DNA of 64,000 nt from an uncultured Prevotellaceae bacterium (GTDB lineage: Bacteria > Bacteroidota > Bacteroidia > Bacteroidales > Bacteroidaceae): positions 124,001 through 188,000 of the forward strand of contig CACYJV010000003.1 in assembly GCA_902774815.1 (NCBI GenBank). The letters are read 5' to 3'. Below the pieces are notes generated by a model, which worked only from the letters and a program-made list of their open reading frames with translations, searched no databases and had not been told where the DNA came from. The position numbers and the translations under genes were made by a program. Within the stretch, counting starts at the first letter, position 1. Each line of letters begins with the position of its first letter. Shown here piece by piece: positions 25,727-34,154 of the stretch.

Positions 25727-27223
25727 ATGCCACAGGAACTCGTTCAACAGCAAAAACTAGAACAACGACAGCAACAGCGGCTCACTCAGCAGCAGATGTT
25801 GCAAGTGAGGCTGTTGGAGATGCCCCTCACCCAACTCGAAGAAAACATCAACACCGAACTATACGTCAACCCGGCACTGGAGACGGCATCGACAGACGAT
25901 GCCCTTTCGGAAGACCGCGACAGCATAAGCGACGGCGTTGAGGAAACTTTCGAGGAGGAAACCGAACGACAGGAGCGGGCCGACGCACTGGATTCGGCCC
26001 TGGAAGGCATTGGTCGCGACGACGAAATGCTACCCGTTCATGGTGCCTGGTTTCCCACCCAGGATGCCGATCGCGAGGAGATGGTCTATGGCGATACCAT
26101 CTCGTTCTACGACAAACTGAAGGAGCAGATGCTCGAAATAGAGCTCGACGAGCAGCAGAAAGCCGTCATGGAGTACCTCATCGGGTCGCTCGACGACGAC
26201 GGATACCTGCGCAAGGACCTCTCACAGATATGCGATGAGCTGGCCATCTACCAGAATATCGACATCAGCGAGGAAGCCATCGGCGAGGTATTGACGATGC
26301 TTCAGGGCTTCGACCCTGCCGGTATCGGTGCCCGTTCGTTGCAGGAGTGCCTGCTGTTGCAGGTCGAACGCAAGCCCAAAGGATGGCTCCGCACCCAGCT
26401 TCACCACCTCTTTGCCGACCATTTCGAGGCCTTCAAGAAGAAGCACTGGTCGCGTATCAAGGACGCGCTCGACCTGAGCGACGAGCAGGTGGATGAGTTG
26501 CGGCAGGAAATACGCCACCTGAACCCCAAGCCAGGTGCCTCGCTCGGCGAGACAATGGGGCGTAGCTTGCAGCAAATCACGCCCGACTTCATCGTCGACA
26601 CGGCCGACGACGGCACCGTCACATTCACTCTGAACCGCGGACACGTGCCCGAACTGAAGGTATCGCCATCGTTTACGGAGATGGTCGATGCCTATCGCCA
26701 AAACCCGAAGGGCCTGAACCGTAAGCAAAAGGAGGCCTTGCTCTACGCAAAGGAGAACGTTGAGAAGGCTCAAGGATTCATCGATGCCGTCCGCCAGCGC
26801 CGACATACGCTCTACATCACCATGAAGGCCATCATCGACTGGCAACTTCGCTTCTTTCAGGAAGGCGATGAGGCTGAGCTGAGGCCCATGATTCTGAAGG
26901 ACATCGCACAGCAGACGGGACTCGACATATCGACCATTTCGCGCGTTTCCAACGTGAAGTATGCGCAAACACGATGGGGAACGTTCCCCCTACGCTATTT
27001 CTTCAGCGACGGATACACCAACAACGAGGGCGAAGAACTGTCGACACGCAGCATCAAAGTGGCTCTGCGCAACATCATAAAAGGCGAGGACAAGCGCCAT
27101 CCCCTGAGCGACGAGGCTCTTACAGCTATGCTTAAGGAAAAGGGATTCCCCGTGGCACGCCGCACAGTGGCCAAATACCGCGTGCAGCTTGGACTGCCTA
27201 TAGCACGACTACGACGAGAATGA
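25727..27223 (+). CDS. rpoN: RNA polymerase sigma-54 factor
   Basis: Alternative sigma factor that needs AAA+ activators. The 498 residues show the Gln-rich activator-contact region (QQKLEQRQQQRLTQQQMLQVRLLEMPLTQLEENI), an acidic linker (about 60-110), the core-binding domain with LQGFDPAGIGARSLQECLLLQ, the helix-turn-helix (DIAQQTGLDISTISRVSNVKYAQTRWGTFPLRYFFS) and the RpoN box ARRTVAKYR near the C-terminus. A longer frame open from 25361 overlaps the preceding gene and is not the start. It overlaps the PAP2-like gene by 4 bp (ATGA). Confidence 0.97.
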   Translation: MPQELVQQQKLEQRQQQRLTQQQMLQVRLLEMPLTQLEENINTELYVNPALETASTDDALSEDRDSISDGVEETFEEETERQERADALDSALEGIGRDDEMLPVHGAWFPTQDADREEMVYGDTISFYDKLKEQMLEIELDEQQKAVMEYLIGSLDDDGYLRKDLSQICDELAIYQNIDISEEAIGEVLTMLQGFDPAGIGARSLQECLLLQVERKPKGWLRTQLHHLFADHFEAFKKKHWSRIKDALDLSDEQVDELRQEIRHLNPKPGASLGETMGRSLQQITPDFIVDTADDGTVTFTLNRGHVPELKVSPSFTEMVDAYRQNPKGLNRKQKEALLYAKENVEKAQGFIDAVRQRRHTLYITMKAIIDWQLRFFQEGDEAELRPMILKDIAQQTGLDISTISRVSNVKYAQTRWGTFPLRYFFSDGYTNNEGEELSTRSIKVALRNIIKGEDKRHPLSDEALTAMLKEKGFPVARRTVAKYRVQLGLPIARLRRE

Positions 27224-27837
27224 AAGAGAAACATGTCATACTGGCAGCGAGGCTAATCAGCCTTATCTTCACGCCATTCTACCTTCCGCTGGTGGGAATG
27301 GCCATCCTCTTCGTGTTCAGTTACTTGAGTATGCTTGAATGGGGGTACAAGGCAACGGTGCTTTTGGCGGTCTATTTCTTCACCGTACTGCTGCCCACGC
27401 TCCTCATCCGACTCTATCGGCGCACCCAAGGGTGGAACCTCATCGAGCTGGGAAGGCGCGAACGCCGCATGGTTCCATACATTATCTCCATCGTTTGCTA
27501 CTTCACGTGCTACTATGTCATGAGCCGTCAGCACGTTCCCTTTGTCATTGGCGTGGTGCTTCTGGCTGCTTTGTCCATACAAATCATCTGCGCCATCATC
27601 AATGTATGGTGGAAAATCTCCACTCATTCGGCTGCCATCGGTGGCATTGCTGGGGCACTCGTGGCCTTCTCCTTTAAGTTTTCGTTCAATCCAGTGTGGT
27701 GGTTATGCCTCGTATTCGTCATCGGCGGACTCGTAGGCTCGGCCCGCATGATTCTCCGTCAGCACACCCTCTCACAGGTAGTGGCTGGGTTCTGCGTCGG
27801 ATTCATCAGTGCTCTGCACCTCATCATGCGCATCTGA
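27220..27837 (+). CDS. PAP2-like integral membrane protein
   Basis: A 205-residue protein with about six hydrophobic spans. WKISTHSAAIGGIAGALVAF and SARMILRQHTLSQVVAGFCVGF resemble motifs 2 and 3 of the PAP2 lipid phosphatase family (histidines in HSAA and RQHT), while motif 1 is weak. It may act on undecaprenyl or phosphatidyl phosphates, which is inference. Translationally coupled to rpoN through a 4-bp overlap. Confidence 0.75.
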   Translation: MKEKHVILAARLISLIFTPFYLPLVGMAILFVFSYLSMLEWGYKATVLLAVYFFTVLLPTLLIRLYRRTQGWNLIELGRRERRMVPYIISIVCYFTCYYVMSRQHVPFVIGVVLLAALSIQIICAIINVWWKISTHSAAIGGIAGALVAFSFKFSFNPVWWLCLVFVIGGLVGSARMILRQHTLSQVVAGFCVGFISALHLIMRI

Positions 27838-28067
27838 GAATTCAATCGTAAATCGATAACAAATCAATCGTAAATCGGACTCGAGCTTTGCTCGCTTTCG
27901 TAATGAAATGGAGAAAGAAATCCGTAAATCGTAAATCAATAACAAATCAATCGTAAATCGGACTCGAGCTTTGCTCGCTTTCGTAATGAAATGGAGAAAG
28001 AAATCCGTAAATCGTAAATCGATAACAAATCAATCGTAAATCGTAAATCCGCAAATCGAAAATCAAT
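27838..28067. repeat. 83-bp tandem duplication of an intergenic repeat
   Basis: Two copies of a unit with a period of 83 bp (GGACTCGAGC at 27877 and 27960). Each has a GAGCTTTGCTCGCTTTCG hairpin, AAATGGAGAAAGAAA, and several AATCGTAAATC stretches. Further copies in variant form occur at 51.6 and 54.3 kb. No promoter consensus or gene is visible before purE. Confidence 0.92.
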
Positions 28068-28574
28068 ATGACTCCATTAGTAAGCATTATCATGGGCAGT
28101 ACAAGCGATATGCCCGTCATGGAAAAGGCTTGTAAGTTTCTCGACGACATGCAAATACCCTTCGAGGTGCAGGCTCTCTCGGCTCATCGCACCCCCGATG
28201 CCGTTGAAAAGTTTGCCAAAGGCGCTGCCGAACGTGGCATAAAGGTCATCATTGCAGGTGCCGGCATGGCAGCAGCCCTGCCCGGTGTCATCGCAGCACA
28301 GACCACCCTTCCCGTCATCGGAGTGCCTATCAAGGGCATGCTCGACGGTCTTGACGCACTACTAAGCATCGTCCAGATGCCACCGGGCATCCCTGTGGCC
28401 ACGATGGGTGTCAACGGCGCCATGAATGCGGCCATCCTGGCCACCGAAATGCTGGCCTTGGGCGATGCTGAAGTGGCCCGACGCCTTGCCGAATACAAGG
28501 CTTCGCTCAGCCAAAAGATTGAGAAAGCCAATCGCGACCTTGCCGAAGTGCACTTCGCTTTCAAGACCAACTAA
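28068..28574 (+). CDS. purE: N5-carboxyaminoimidazole ribonucleotide mutase
   Basis: Class I PurE, moving the carboxyl group from N5-CAIR to give CAIR in purine synthesis. Motifs: IIMGSTSDMPVM, EVQALSAHRTPD with the catalytic histidine, IIAGAGMAAALPGVIA and the VATMGVNGAMNAAI block. At 168 residues it is of normal length. ispG follows 35 bp later, perhaps cotranscribed. The gene lies behind a repeat array with no visible promoter. Confidence 0.96.
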   Translation: MTPLVSIIMGSTSDMPVMEKACKFLDDMQIPFEVQALSAHRTPDAVEKFAKGAAERGIKVIIAGAGMAAALPGVIAAQTTLPVIGVPIKGMLDGLDALLSIVQMPPGIPVATMGVNGAMNAAILATEMLALGDAEVARRLAEYKASLSQKIEKANRDLAEVHFAFKTN

Positions 28575-28609
28575 TCGTCAGACGTGTCGTTCAGCAATCC
28601 CATTCCACC

Positions 28610-30001
28610 ATGACCTACAGAAGAAGACTTACCACTCCTGCTCACGTCGGCCCCATTGTCATTGGAGGCGACAACCCCATCCGCATTCAGTCGATGACAA
28701 CGACGAACACCAACGACACTGCCGCCTGCGTAGCGCAGGCCAAGCGCATCATCGAAGCTGGCGGAGAACTGGTCAGACTGACCACCCAAGGTACACGCGA
28801 AGCGGAAAATATGCGCAACATCTCTGCCGCTTTGAAGGCCGAAGGCATCATGACGCCACTCGTGGCCGACGTCCACTTCAACGCCCGCGTGGCCGATGTG
28901 GCCGCACAGTATTGCGAGAAGGTGCGCATCAACCCGGGTAACTACGTCGACCCGGCACGTACGTTCCGCCATCTGGAGTATACCGATGAGGAATATCAGG
29001 CCGAGCTTCGCAAAATCGATGAGCGTCTTGTGCCCTTCATCAACATTTGCAAGGAGCATAACACCGCCGTTCGCATCGGCGTCAACCACGGTTCGCTCTC
29101 CGATCGCATCATGTCGCGATACGGCGATACGCCTGCCGGCATCGTGGAAAGTTGCATGGAGTTCCTGCGCATCTTCCGTCGCGAAGCTTTTTCGGATGTA
29201 GTCATCTCGATAAAGGCCAGCAACACGGTCGTCATGGTACAGTCCGTGCGCCTGCTCGTCGAGGCTATGGACAAGGAGGACATGCACTATCCGCTGCATC
29301 TCGGTGTGACCGAGGCTGGCGAGGGCGAAGATGGGCGCATCAAGTCGGCAGTCGGCATCGGCGCCTTGCTCACTGAGGGCATTGGCGATACCATTCGCGT
29401 GTCGCTCTCGGAGGAACCGGAGTGCGAAATACCTGTGGCTCGCCAGCTGGTGGACCTCATTCCCGAATGTGCACAGTTGCGTGAGCAGGCCGAAGCCGGT
29501 ATCAAAGACGACACCATCAGCCTCCATCTGACGGCCGACAGCCTCGAACAGTTGCAACTCAAGGCTTCGATGGCCGTGGGAGCCCTGCTCATTGACCGCA
29601 AGGCAACGCAACTCGTCATCGATTGTCCTGGGTTTGAGGACGTCGTGGGCAGCTTAGCCGATTCCATCCTTCAGGCAGCACGCATCAAATTCACCAAGAC
29701 CGAGTACATCTCCTGCCCCGGTTGCGGACGAACCCTCTACAATCTGCAGGACACCATTCGCCGTATCAAGGCCGCAACGAGCCATTTGGTGGGACTGAAG
29801 ATAGGCATTATGGGGTGCATTGTGAACGGACCCGGCGAGATGGCCGACGCCGACTATGGCTATGTGGGTGCCGGACCAGGCAGAATATCGCTCTACAAGG
29901 GCAAGGAATGTCTGGAAAAGAACATCCCTGAGGCCGAGGCTGTGGACCGACTCTTGCAACTCATTGAGTCCGACGACAAGTGGAAGGCCATGAAGAAATA
30001 A
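28610..30001 (+). CDS. ispG: 4-hydroxy-3-methylbut-2-enyl diphosphate synthase
   Basis: Iron-sulfur enzyme of the non-mevalonate isoprenoid pathway, converting MEcPP to HMBPP. The N-terminal TIM barrel contains PIRIQSMTTTNTNDTAACVAQ and VADVHFNARVA; the 4Fe-4S ligands are in SCPGCGR and MGCIVNGPGEMADADYGYVG at the C-terminus. At 463 residues it exceeds the E. coli form (about 370) but is shorter than the roughly 600-residue Bacteroidetes forms I know, so the central insert domain appears reduced. It supplies precursors for the undecaprenyl chain made by UppS. Confidence 0.95.
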   Translation: MTYRRRLTTPAHVGPIVIGGDNPIRIQSMTTTNTNDTAACVAQAKRIIEAGGELVRLTTQGTREAENMRNISAALKAEGIMTPLVADVHFNARVADVAAQYCEKVRINPGNYVDPARTFRHLEYTDEEYQAELRKIDERLVPFINICKEHNTAVRIGVNHGSLSDRIMSRYGDTPAGIVESCMEFLRIFRREAFSDVVISIKASNTVVMVQSVRLLVEAMDKEDMHYPLHLGVTEAGEGEDGRIKSAVGIGALLTEGIGDTIRVSLSEEPECEIPVARQLVDLIPECAQLREQAEAGIKDDTISLHLTADSLEQLQLKASMAVGALLIDRKATQLVIDCPGFEDVVGSLADSILQAARIKFTKTEYISCPGCGRTLYNLQDTIRRIKAATSHLVGLKIGIMGCIVNGPGEMADADYGYVGAGPGRISLYKGKECLEKNIPEAEAVDRLLQLIESDDKWKAMKK

Positions 30002-30038
30002 CAGAAACTGAACTTAAACACCACCGATTATCCACAAA

Positions 30039-31010
30039 ATGAGCTACACTCCTTCACCAAACCGCTACGACCAAAGCGACCAAATCTATCGTCGCTGTGG
30101 CCGCTCGGGCGTTCTTCTGCCAAAGGTTTCGCTGGGTTTCTGGCATAACTTTGGCGGCGTGGACCCCTACGAACGCAGTCGCGATATCACCCACTATGCC
30201 TTCGACCACGGCGTGACGCATTTCGACCTGGCCAACAACTACGGTCCTCCCTATGGATCGGCCGAACAGACTCTCGGACGACTCATGGCTGATGACTTCC
30301 GCCCCTTCCGCGACGAATTGTTCATTTCTTCAAAGGCAGGCTACGACATGTGGGCAGGGCCTTATGGCAACTGGGGCTCGCGGAAGTACCTCATGGCATC
30401 GCTCGACCAATCGCTCCAGCGCATGGGGCTCGACTATGTGGACCTTTTCTACAGCCATCGCTACGACCCCGAGACGCCGTTGGAGGAAACACTTCAGGCA
30501 CTCGTTGACATCGTACGTGCGGGAAAGGCACTCTATGTGGGCATTTCGCGCTGGCCATTGGAGGCGCTTCGCTTTGCCGACGAATACCTTCGCAGCCGCG
30601 ATGTGCCACTGCTCATCTACCAAGGACGCCTGAACTTGCTCGACCGCGAGCCGCTTGAGGATGGCGTTTTGGACTACTGCGCAGAACATGGCATAGGTTT
30701 CATCTCGTTCTCGCCGCTGGCTCAGGGACTGCTTACAGACCGCTATTTGTCGTGCGACACCGATGCCGAAGGCAAACCCATCATTCCACAAGACTCACGC
30801 ATGGCCAAAGGTCGCTTCCTGCACCCCGACATGCTCACCCCCGAGTTGCTTGGACAACTCCGTCAATGGAACGACGAGGCCAAAGCGAAGGATCAGTCGT
30901 TGGCAGAATATGCCCTACGCTGGATTCTCGACCAGCGGGGCATGACGTCGGTTCTCGTTGGGGCAAGCAGCGTTGCCCAATTGGAACGAAACCTGAAAGT
31001 AATGATGTAG
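30039..31010 (+). CDS. Aldo/keto reductase (YghZ/MgrA-like)
   Basis: NADPH-dependent reductase of 323 residues related to the L-glyceraldehyde 3-phosphate reductase group. The catalytic Asp-Tyr-Lys-His set is visible as HFDLANNYGPPYG (Asp and Tyr), FISSKAGYDMWAGPYG (Lys) and DLFYSHRYDP (His). The C-terminal end SVLVGASSVAQLERNL binds the cofactor phosphate. Probably detoxifies aldehydes such as methylglyoxal; the true substrate is unknown. Confidence 0.9.
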   Translation: MSYTPSPNRYDQSDQIYRRCGRSGVLLPKVSLGFWHNFGGVDPYERSRDITHYAFDHGVTHFDLANNYGPPYGSAEQTLGRLMADDFRPFRDELFISSKAGYDMWAGPYGNWGSRKYLMASLDQSLQRMGLDYVDLFYSHRYDPETPLEETLQALVDIVRAGKALYVGISRWPLEALRFADEYLRSRDVPLLIYQGRLNLLDREPLEDGVLDYCAEHGIGFISFSPLAQGLLTDRYLSCDTDAEGKPIIPQDSRMAKGRFLHPDMLTPELLGQLRQWNDEAKAKDQSLAEYALRWILDQRGMTSVLVGASSVAQLERNLKVMM

Positions 31011-31066
31011 AAATCTTTCTCCGCTGCGCAACAAAAGCGAACAAGTCCGGGCGGGGAGGTTTAAGG

Positions 31067-32602
31067 TCAGGAGTTCGGGATGAGTTCAAACTGCGCGGGC
31101 AGATTGGCCAACCGCACCTCTTGTTGGCGCGATTCCTCGGTGCTATAGCGCAGATACCACGACGCGGGCAACTCTTCCATCGCTTCGATGCTGTGATTGC
31201 CGGCTGTTTCGCTGATGGTCAGCGTGGCTTCCATATTGGGGAAACCACCTCCAATCTGCTGTTCGTAGTCGGCTTGTTCCTGGTCGGTTTCGGCATCGTG
31301 CGTCTCCATATAGGTCTTATAGCTCACTTCCTTCGGATAAAGCGTGCCGTCGGTTCGCTCACCATATTGCACGCGGTAGTAGCGAGTCCACTTTTCAACC
31401 TTATAGCCCGACAATACGCGTGCCATGGCATAGAGAGCCATGGGCATTCGCTCACGCCGATTGGTCTCCGTGCCCGTGAATCGATAGGCACTCAGCACCA
31501 CACAGCGTGCCGTATCAATGACCAGGCGACCGCGATCGTCGACACCGTGCTTTGAACGGAACACCAACTCCACCACATCCTTCGTCCGCCCTTCGTAATC
31601 GTAGTTCACGCCCCAACGATGGTTGCCGATAAAGCCGCGCGTCAGCTCGTTCATGAAGTCTTCGCTGAGCATGCGCCGCAGGTTGGTGACGTCGGTCAGC
31701 GTTGTCGAATCGCTGCTTTCGATACGGCTCACGTCGGGTTGCATGGCGTAAAGCTTGTGTTGGGCATCGCGCATGCGCAGCAGGCCCGTCAGATGATAGC
31801 GGTATAGGCTATGCTTGTCGATGCTTTCCGTGTGGTAACTGAACGCCATCGTGTCCGCACGCATCTGGTAGTTTTGCTCCTTGAGCTTAGCAGCCTGGCG
31901 GAGTTTCCTCCTGATCCATTCAGGTTCCTTGTTCGTCACCACCACCTCAGCCGTCTGCCGGTATTTAGGTTGCAGGAAAAGGGTGTCGCCCAGCCGGCTG
32001 ACCACCCGTTGTTCGTAGTTCAGGTGCGAGATGGTAAGTCGTCGGAAGCTGAAGTCCACGTTGGCCACTCCCTGTTCGTTGCTGATGGCGGCATGAAACG
32101 TACCGCCTTCCTTCGTGTAGAGCGATGCCCGCTCAACGGATTCATGGCTGACGGCATCAGCAACGACCACCTTTTGCTGACCAAAAGCAGTGGTATTGCA
32201 CAGCAAAACGAGAAGTATCGTGGCCGCAGTCGACTTCTTCTTCAGCGCAAAGCGCACCAACAGGAAGCTGATAGGCACGGCAATGGCATAGACAGGCAGC
32301 GGAGCCCACTTCGGCGGGATGCCCAACCAGCAGAACAAGTTGAACAGACCGAGATAGACAAAGTAATTGATGAGGTGGCTTCCTGAGAATCGAAACAGTC
32401 GCGTCCATGATGGTTTCACGCGGAAAGTGAAATAGGACGACATGAGGAAGTTGCACAGGAAACTGATAAAGTAGCCGATGCTGTAAGCAATGTTTTTGTC
32501 CATCAGCGGCAACAGTACGAAGTAGATGCCGTAATGGATGACCATGGCGGTGGTGCCGACGATGCCAAAACGCACCACCTCCATCAGTTGTTTCCGGTTC
32601 AT
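31067..32602 (-). CDS. GtrA-type membrane domain fused to a periplasmic domain
   Basis: Residues 1-125 form a four-span GtrA family domain (VRFGIVGTTAMVIHYGIYFVLL, SIGYFISFLCNFLMSSYFTF), associated with moving lipid-linked sugars. With no Met in between, a fifth hydrophobic span follows (TAATILLVLLCNTTAFGQQ), which looks like a former signal peptide, then a carboxypeptidase-regulatory-like beta domain (VVVADAVSHESVERASLYTKEGGTFHAAISNEQG) and about 300 further residues of unrecognised type. The topology (inside, fifth span, periplasm) is consistent. It looks like two genes fused by loss of a stop. The start at 32602 is my choice; 32620 is also possible. Confidence 0.8.
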   Translation of the reverse strand: MNRKQLMEVVRFGIVGTTAMVIHYGIYFVLLPLMDKNIAYSIGYFISFLCNFLMSSYFTFRVKPSWTRLFRFSGSHLINYFVYLGLFNLFCWLGIPPKWAPLPVYAIAVPISFLLVRFALKKKSTAATILLVLLCNTTAFGQQKVVVADAVSHESVERASLYTKEGGTFHAAISNEQGVANVDFSFRRLTISHLNYEQRVVSRLGDTLFLQPKYRQTAEVVVTNKEPEWIRRKLRQAAKLKEQNYQMRADTMAFSYHTESIDKHSLYRYHLTGLLRMRDAQHKLYAMQPDVSRIESSDSTTLTDVTNLRRMLSEDFMNELTRGFIGNHRWGVNYDYEGRTKDVVELVFRSKHGVDDRGRLVIDTARCVVLSAYRFTGTETNRRERMPMALYAMARVLSGYKVEKWTRYYRVQYGERTDGTLYPKEVSYKTYMETHDAETDQEQADYEQQIGGGFPNMEATLTISETAGNHSIEAMEELPASWYLRYSTEESRQQEVRLANLPAQFELIPNS

Positions 32603-32662
32603 TGTCTTCTTCGACAGCATCAGCAGCAGGAGTTATGTTTTGAAACGAATCATTATCAGCGG

Positions 32663-32670
32663 CAAAGTTA
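32663..32670 (-). promoter_or_regulatory. Promoter -7 element of the GtrA-fusion gene
   Basis: TAACTTTG on the minus strand (CAAAGTTA on plus) lies 61 bp before the start at 32602. I see no clear TTTG at the expected -33 distance, so the assignment is moderate. Confidence 0.5.
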
Positions 32671-32690
32671 CAAAAAACTCTCAACTTTCA

Positions 32691-33176
32691 ACTATCAACT
32701 CTCAACTTTTTTGGGGAATAATATAGCAGTTCTTGCTCCGACAAGCTACGCAAGCGTCCCAAAGGGCCGAGCGGGCACAGACGCCCCGCAGGGGCCGCAT
32801 CTTTAGGACACGTTTGACGATTCTGCCCCTGTAGGGCGCAATTTCCTTTTGTGTCACCCCATCTCCCATCACAACATTCACGGGCAGACACGGGAGTCTG
32901 CCCCTACGGTGGTGCTGGCCTTGCAGGCCGATTCTATGCCATCTGCTGTATCATTCTCAAGAATAGAGGGTGAAAGTCTCGCCCCACGCGTAGGGGCAGA
33001 CCCCCGTGTCTGCCCGCCACACTGCAGGGAACCCGCCATCCCCAAGCCGCAAACAAACCCCGAAACACGGGCAGACACGGGGGTCTGCCCCTACGATATG
33101 TGCTCCGCCGAAGTTCTTGTTCAACGCAAGCTAACAAGTTCGAATTTTCCATCTCGCCAAAAAAAGAAACAAGTTT
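32691..33176. repeat. Intergenic region filled with hairpin repeats
   Basis: No gene is supported in this stretch of about 480 bp. It has a variant of the CTTGCTCCG...CAAGCGTCCC...GCCGAGCGG repeat (32727-32771), a GCCCCGCAGGGGC palindrome (32782-32794), and three copies of a 27-28-bp hairpin, GGGCAGAC-ACGGGnG-TCTGCCC plus flanks, at 32880-32907 (plus), 32990-33016 (minus) and 33067-33094 (plus). The small open frames here lack any protein features. Confidence 0.85.
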
Positions 33177-33177
33177 C

Positions 33178-33208
33178 TTTGTTTTGCGCTCGACTTTTCG
33201 TAACTTTG
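33178..33208 (+). promoter_or_regulatory. Promoter of the phosphopantetheinyl transferase gene
   Basis: TTTG (33178-33181), a 19-bp spacer and TAACTTTG (33201-33208) match the consensus. The ATG begins 8 bases after the G of the -7 element, implying a leaderless or nearly leaderless mRNA. Confidence 0.8.
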
Positions 33209-33215
33209 CAGACGG

Positions 33216-33794
33216 ATGATCTACCTAAACGACCACATAAAGGACTTCGACTTTGATGCCGCCCTGCCCCTTTTGAGCGATGAACGCCGTCAGCAGGCTC
33301 TCCGGTTCCGCCATGAACTGGGGCGCAAAACGTGTGCTGCAGCCTATTTGTTGCTACGCGAAGGATTGGCAAAGGAATATGGCATCACCGAAAAACCTTG
33401 CTTCGACTACGGTCCTCACGGTAAGCCCGTACTGCGCAATCATCCCGATATTCACTTCAACCTGAGCCATTGCCGCGAGGCCGTGGTGTGTGCATTGTCC
33501 GATGTGCCCGTAGGAGTCGACGTCGAAGCAGTGACTCACTACAAGGAAAACGTAGCCCGTTACACCATGAACGAACAGGAACTGAGTGCCATTCTCGGTG
33601 CCGACCGTCCCGAAGTGATGTTCACGCGACTATGGACCCAGAAAGAGGCAGTGCTGAAACTCACTGGCGAAGGCCTGCGCGACAATCTTAAGACCGTCCT
33701 CGACGACGTTTCTGGCCTCAACATCAGGACCATCGTCAGTCCTGACCAGCGCTATTGCTATTCTGTAGCAAGCCGAAAAAGAGATAAAGAGTAA
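33216..33794 (+). CDS. 4'-phosphopantetheinyl transferase (Sfp-like)
   Basis: Transfers the phosphopantetheine arm of coenzyme A to carrier proteins. 192 residues with the superfamily motifs PVGVDVEAV (Mg-binding Asp and Glu) and LWTQKEAVLKLTGEGL (Glu and Lys), plus FNLSHCREAVVCAL. It could activate the acyl carrier protein at 12 kb, but Sfp-type enzymes also serve secondary metabolism, so the target is open. Followed by a STAS protein 30 bp on. Confidence 0.9.
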   Translation: MIYLNDHIKDFDFDAALPLLSDERRQQALRFRHELGRKTCAAAYLLLREGLAKEYGITEKPCFDYGPHGKPVLRNHPDIHFNLSHCREAVVCALSDVPVGVDVEAVTHYKENVARYTMNEQELSAILGADRPEVMFTRLWTQKEAVLKLTGEGLRDNLKTVLDDVSGLNIRTIVSPDQRYCYSVASRKRDKE

Positions 33795-33824
33795 AGAATC
33801 ATTGCCATAAAAAGCAAAACGACA

Positions 33825-34127
33825 ATGAAAACAACCATTCAGGAACAGGAAAACCATATCTTGGTGACACTCGTCGGCGAACTTGACACCACTGCCGCTA
33901 TGGAAATGGAAGAGACTTTGGCGCCGCTGTCCGGCCACAACGGGCGCGATGTCATCATCGACTGCACCCATTTGGACTACATCGCGTCCAGTGGATTGCG
34001 CGTCCTGCTGAGCATCCTCAAGCAAGGCAAGGCTCACGGCAGCAAAGTGGTGCTGAAAAACGTCAACGACGACATTCGCGAGGTGTTCCGTCTGACGGGA
34101 TTCATCGACATCTTCAACTTCGAATAG
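33825..34127 (+). CDS. STAS-domain anti-sigma factor antagonist-like protein
   Basis: A single-domain 100-residue STAS protein. The phospho-site motif is DYIASSGLRVLLSIL, with serines at about 55-56, as in SpoIIAA/RsbV. Such proteins release regulators from anti-sigma kinases in response to phosphorylation. No partner kinase or phosphatase gene is in this window. Located between the phosphopantetheinyl transferase and the porin gene, with 27 bp to the latter. Confidence 0.9.
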   Translation: MKTTIQEQENHILVTLVGELDTTAAMEMEETLAPLSGHNGRDVIIDCTHLDYIASSGLRVLLSILKQGKAHGSKVVLKNVNDDIREVFRLTGFIDIFNFE

Positions 34128-34154
34128 CATCCACACACTAAACAGGGAAAAACC

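Noticed and set aside
32691..33176. Possible small protein genes among the GC-rich repeats
   Set aside because: Their translated sequences follow the repeats (PRVGADPRVCP and similar), and none has a promoter or start context.
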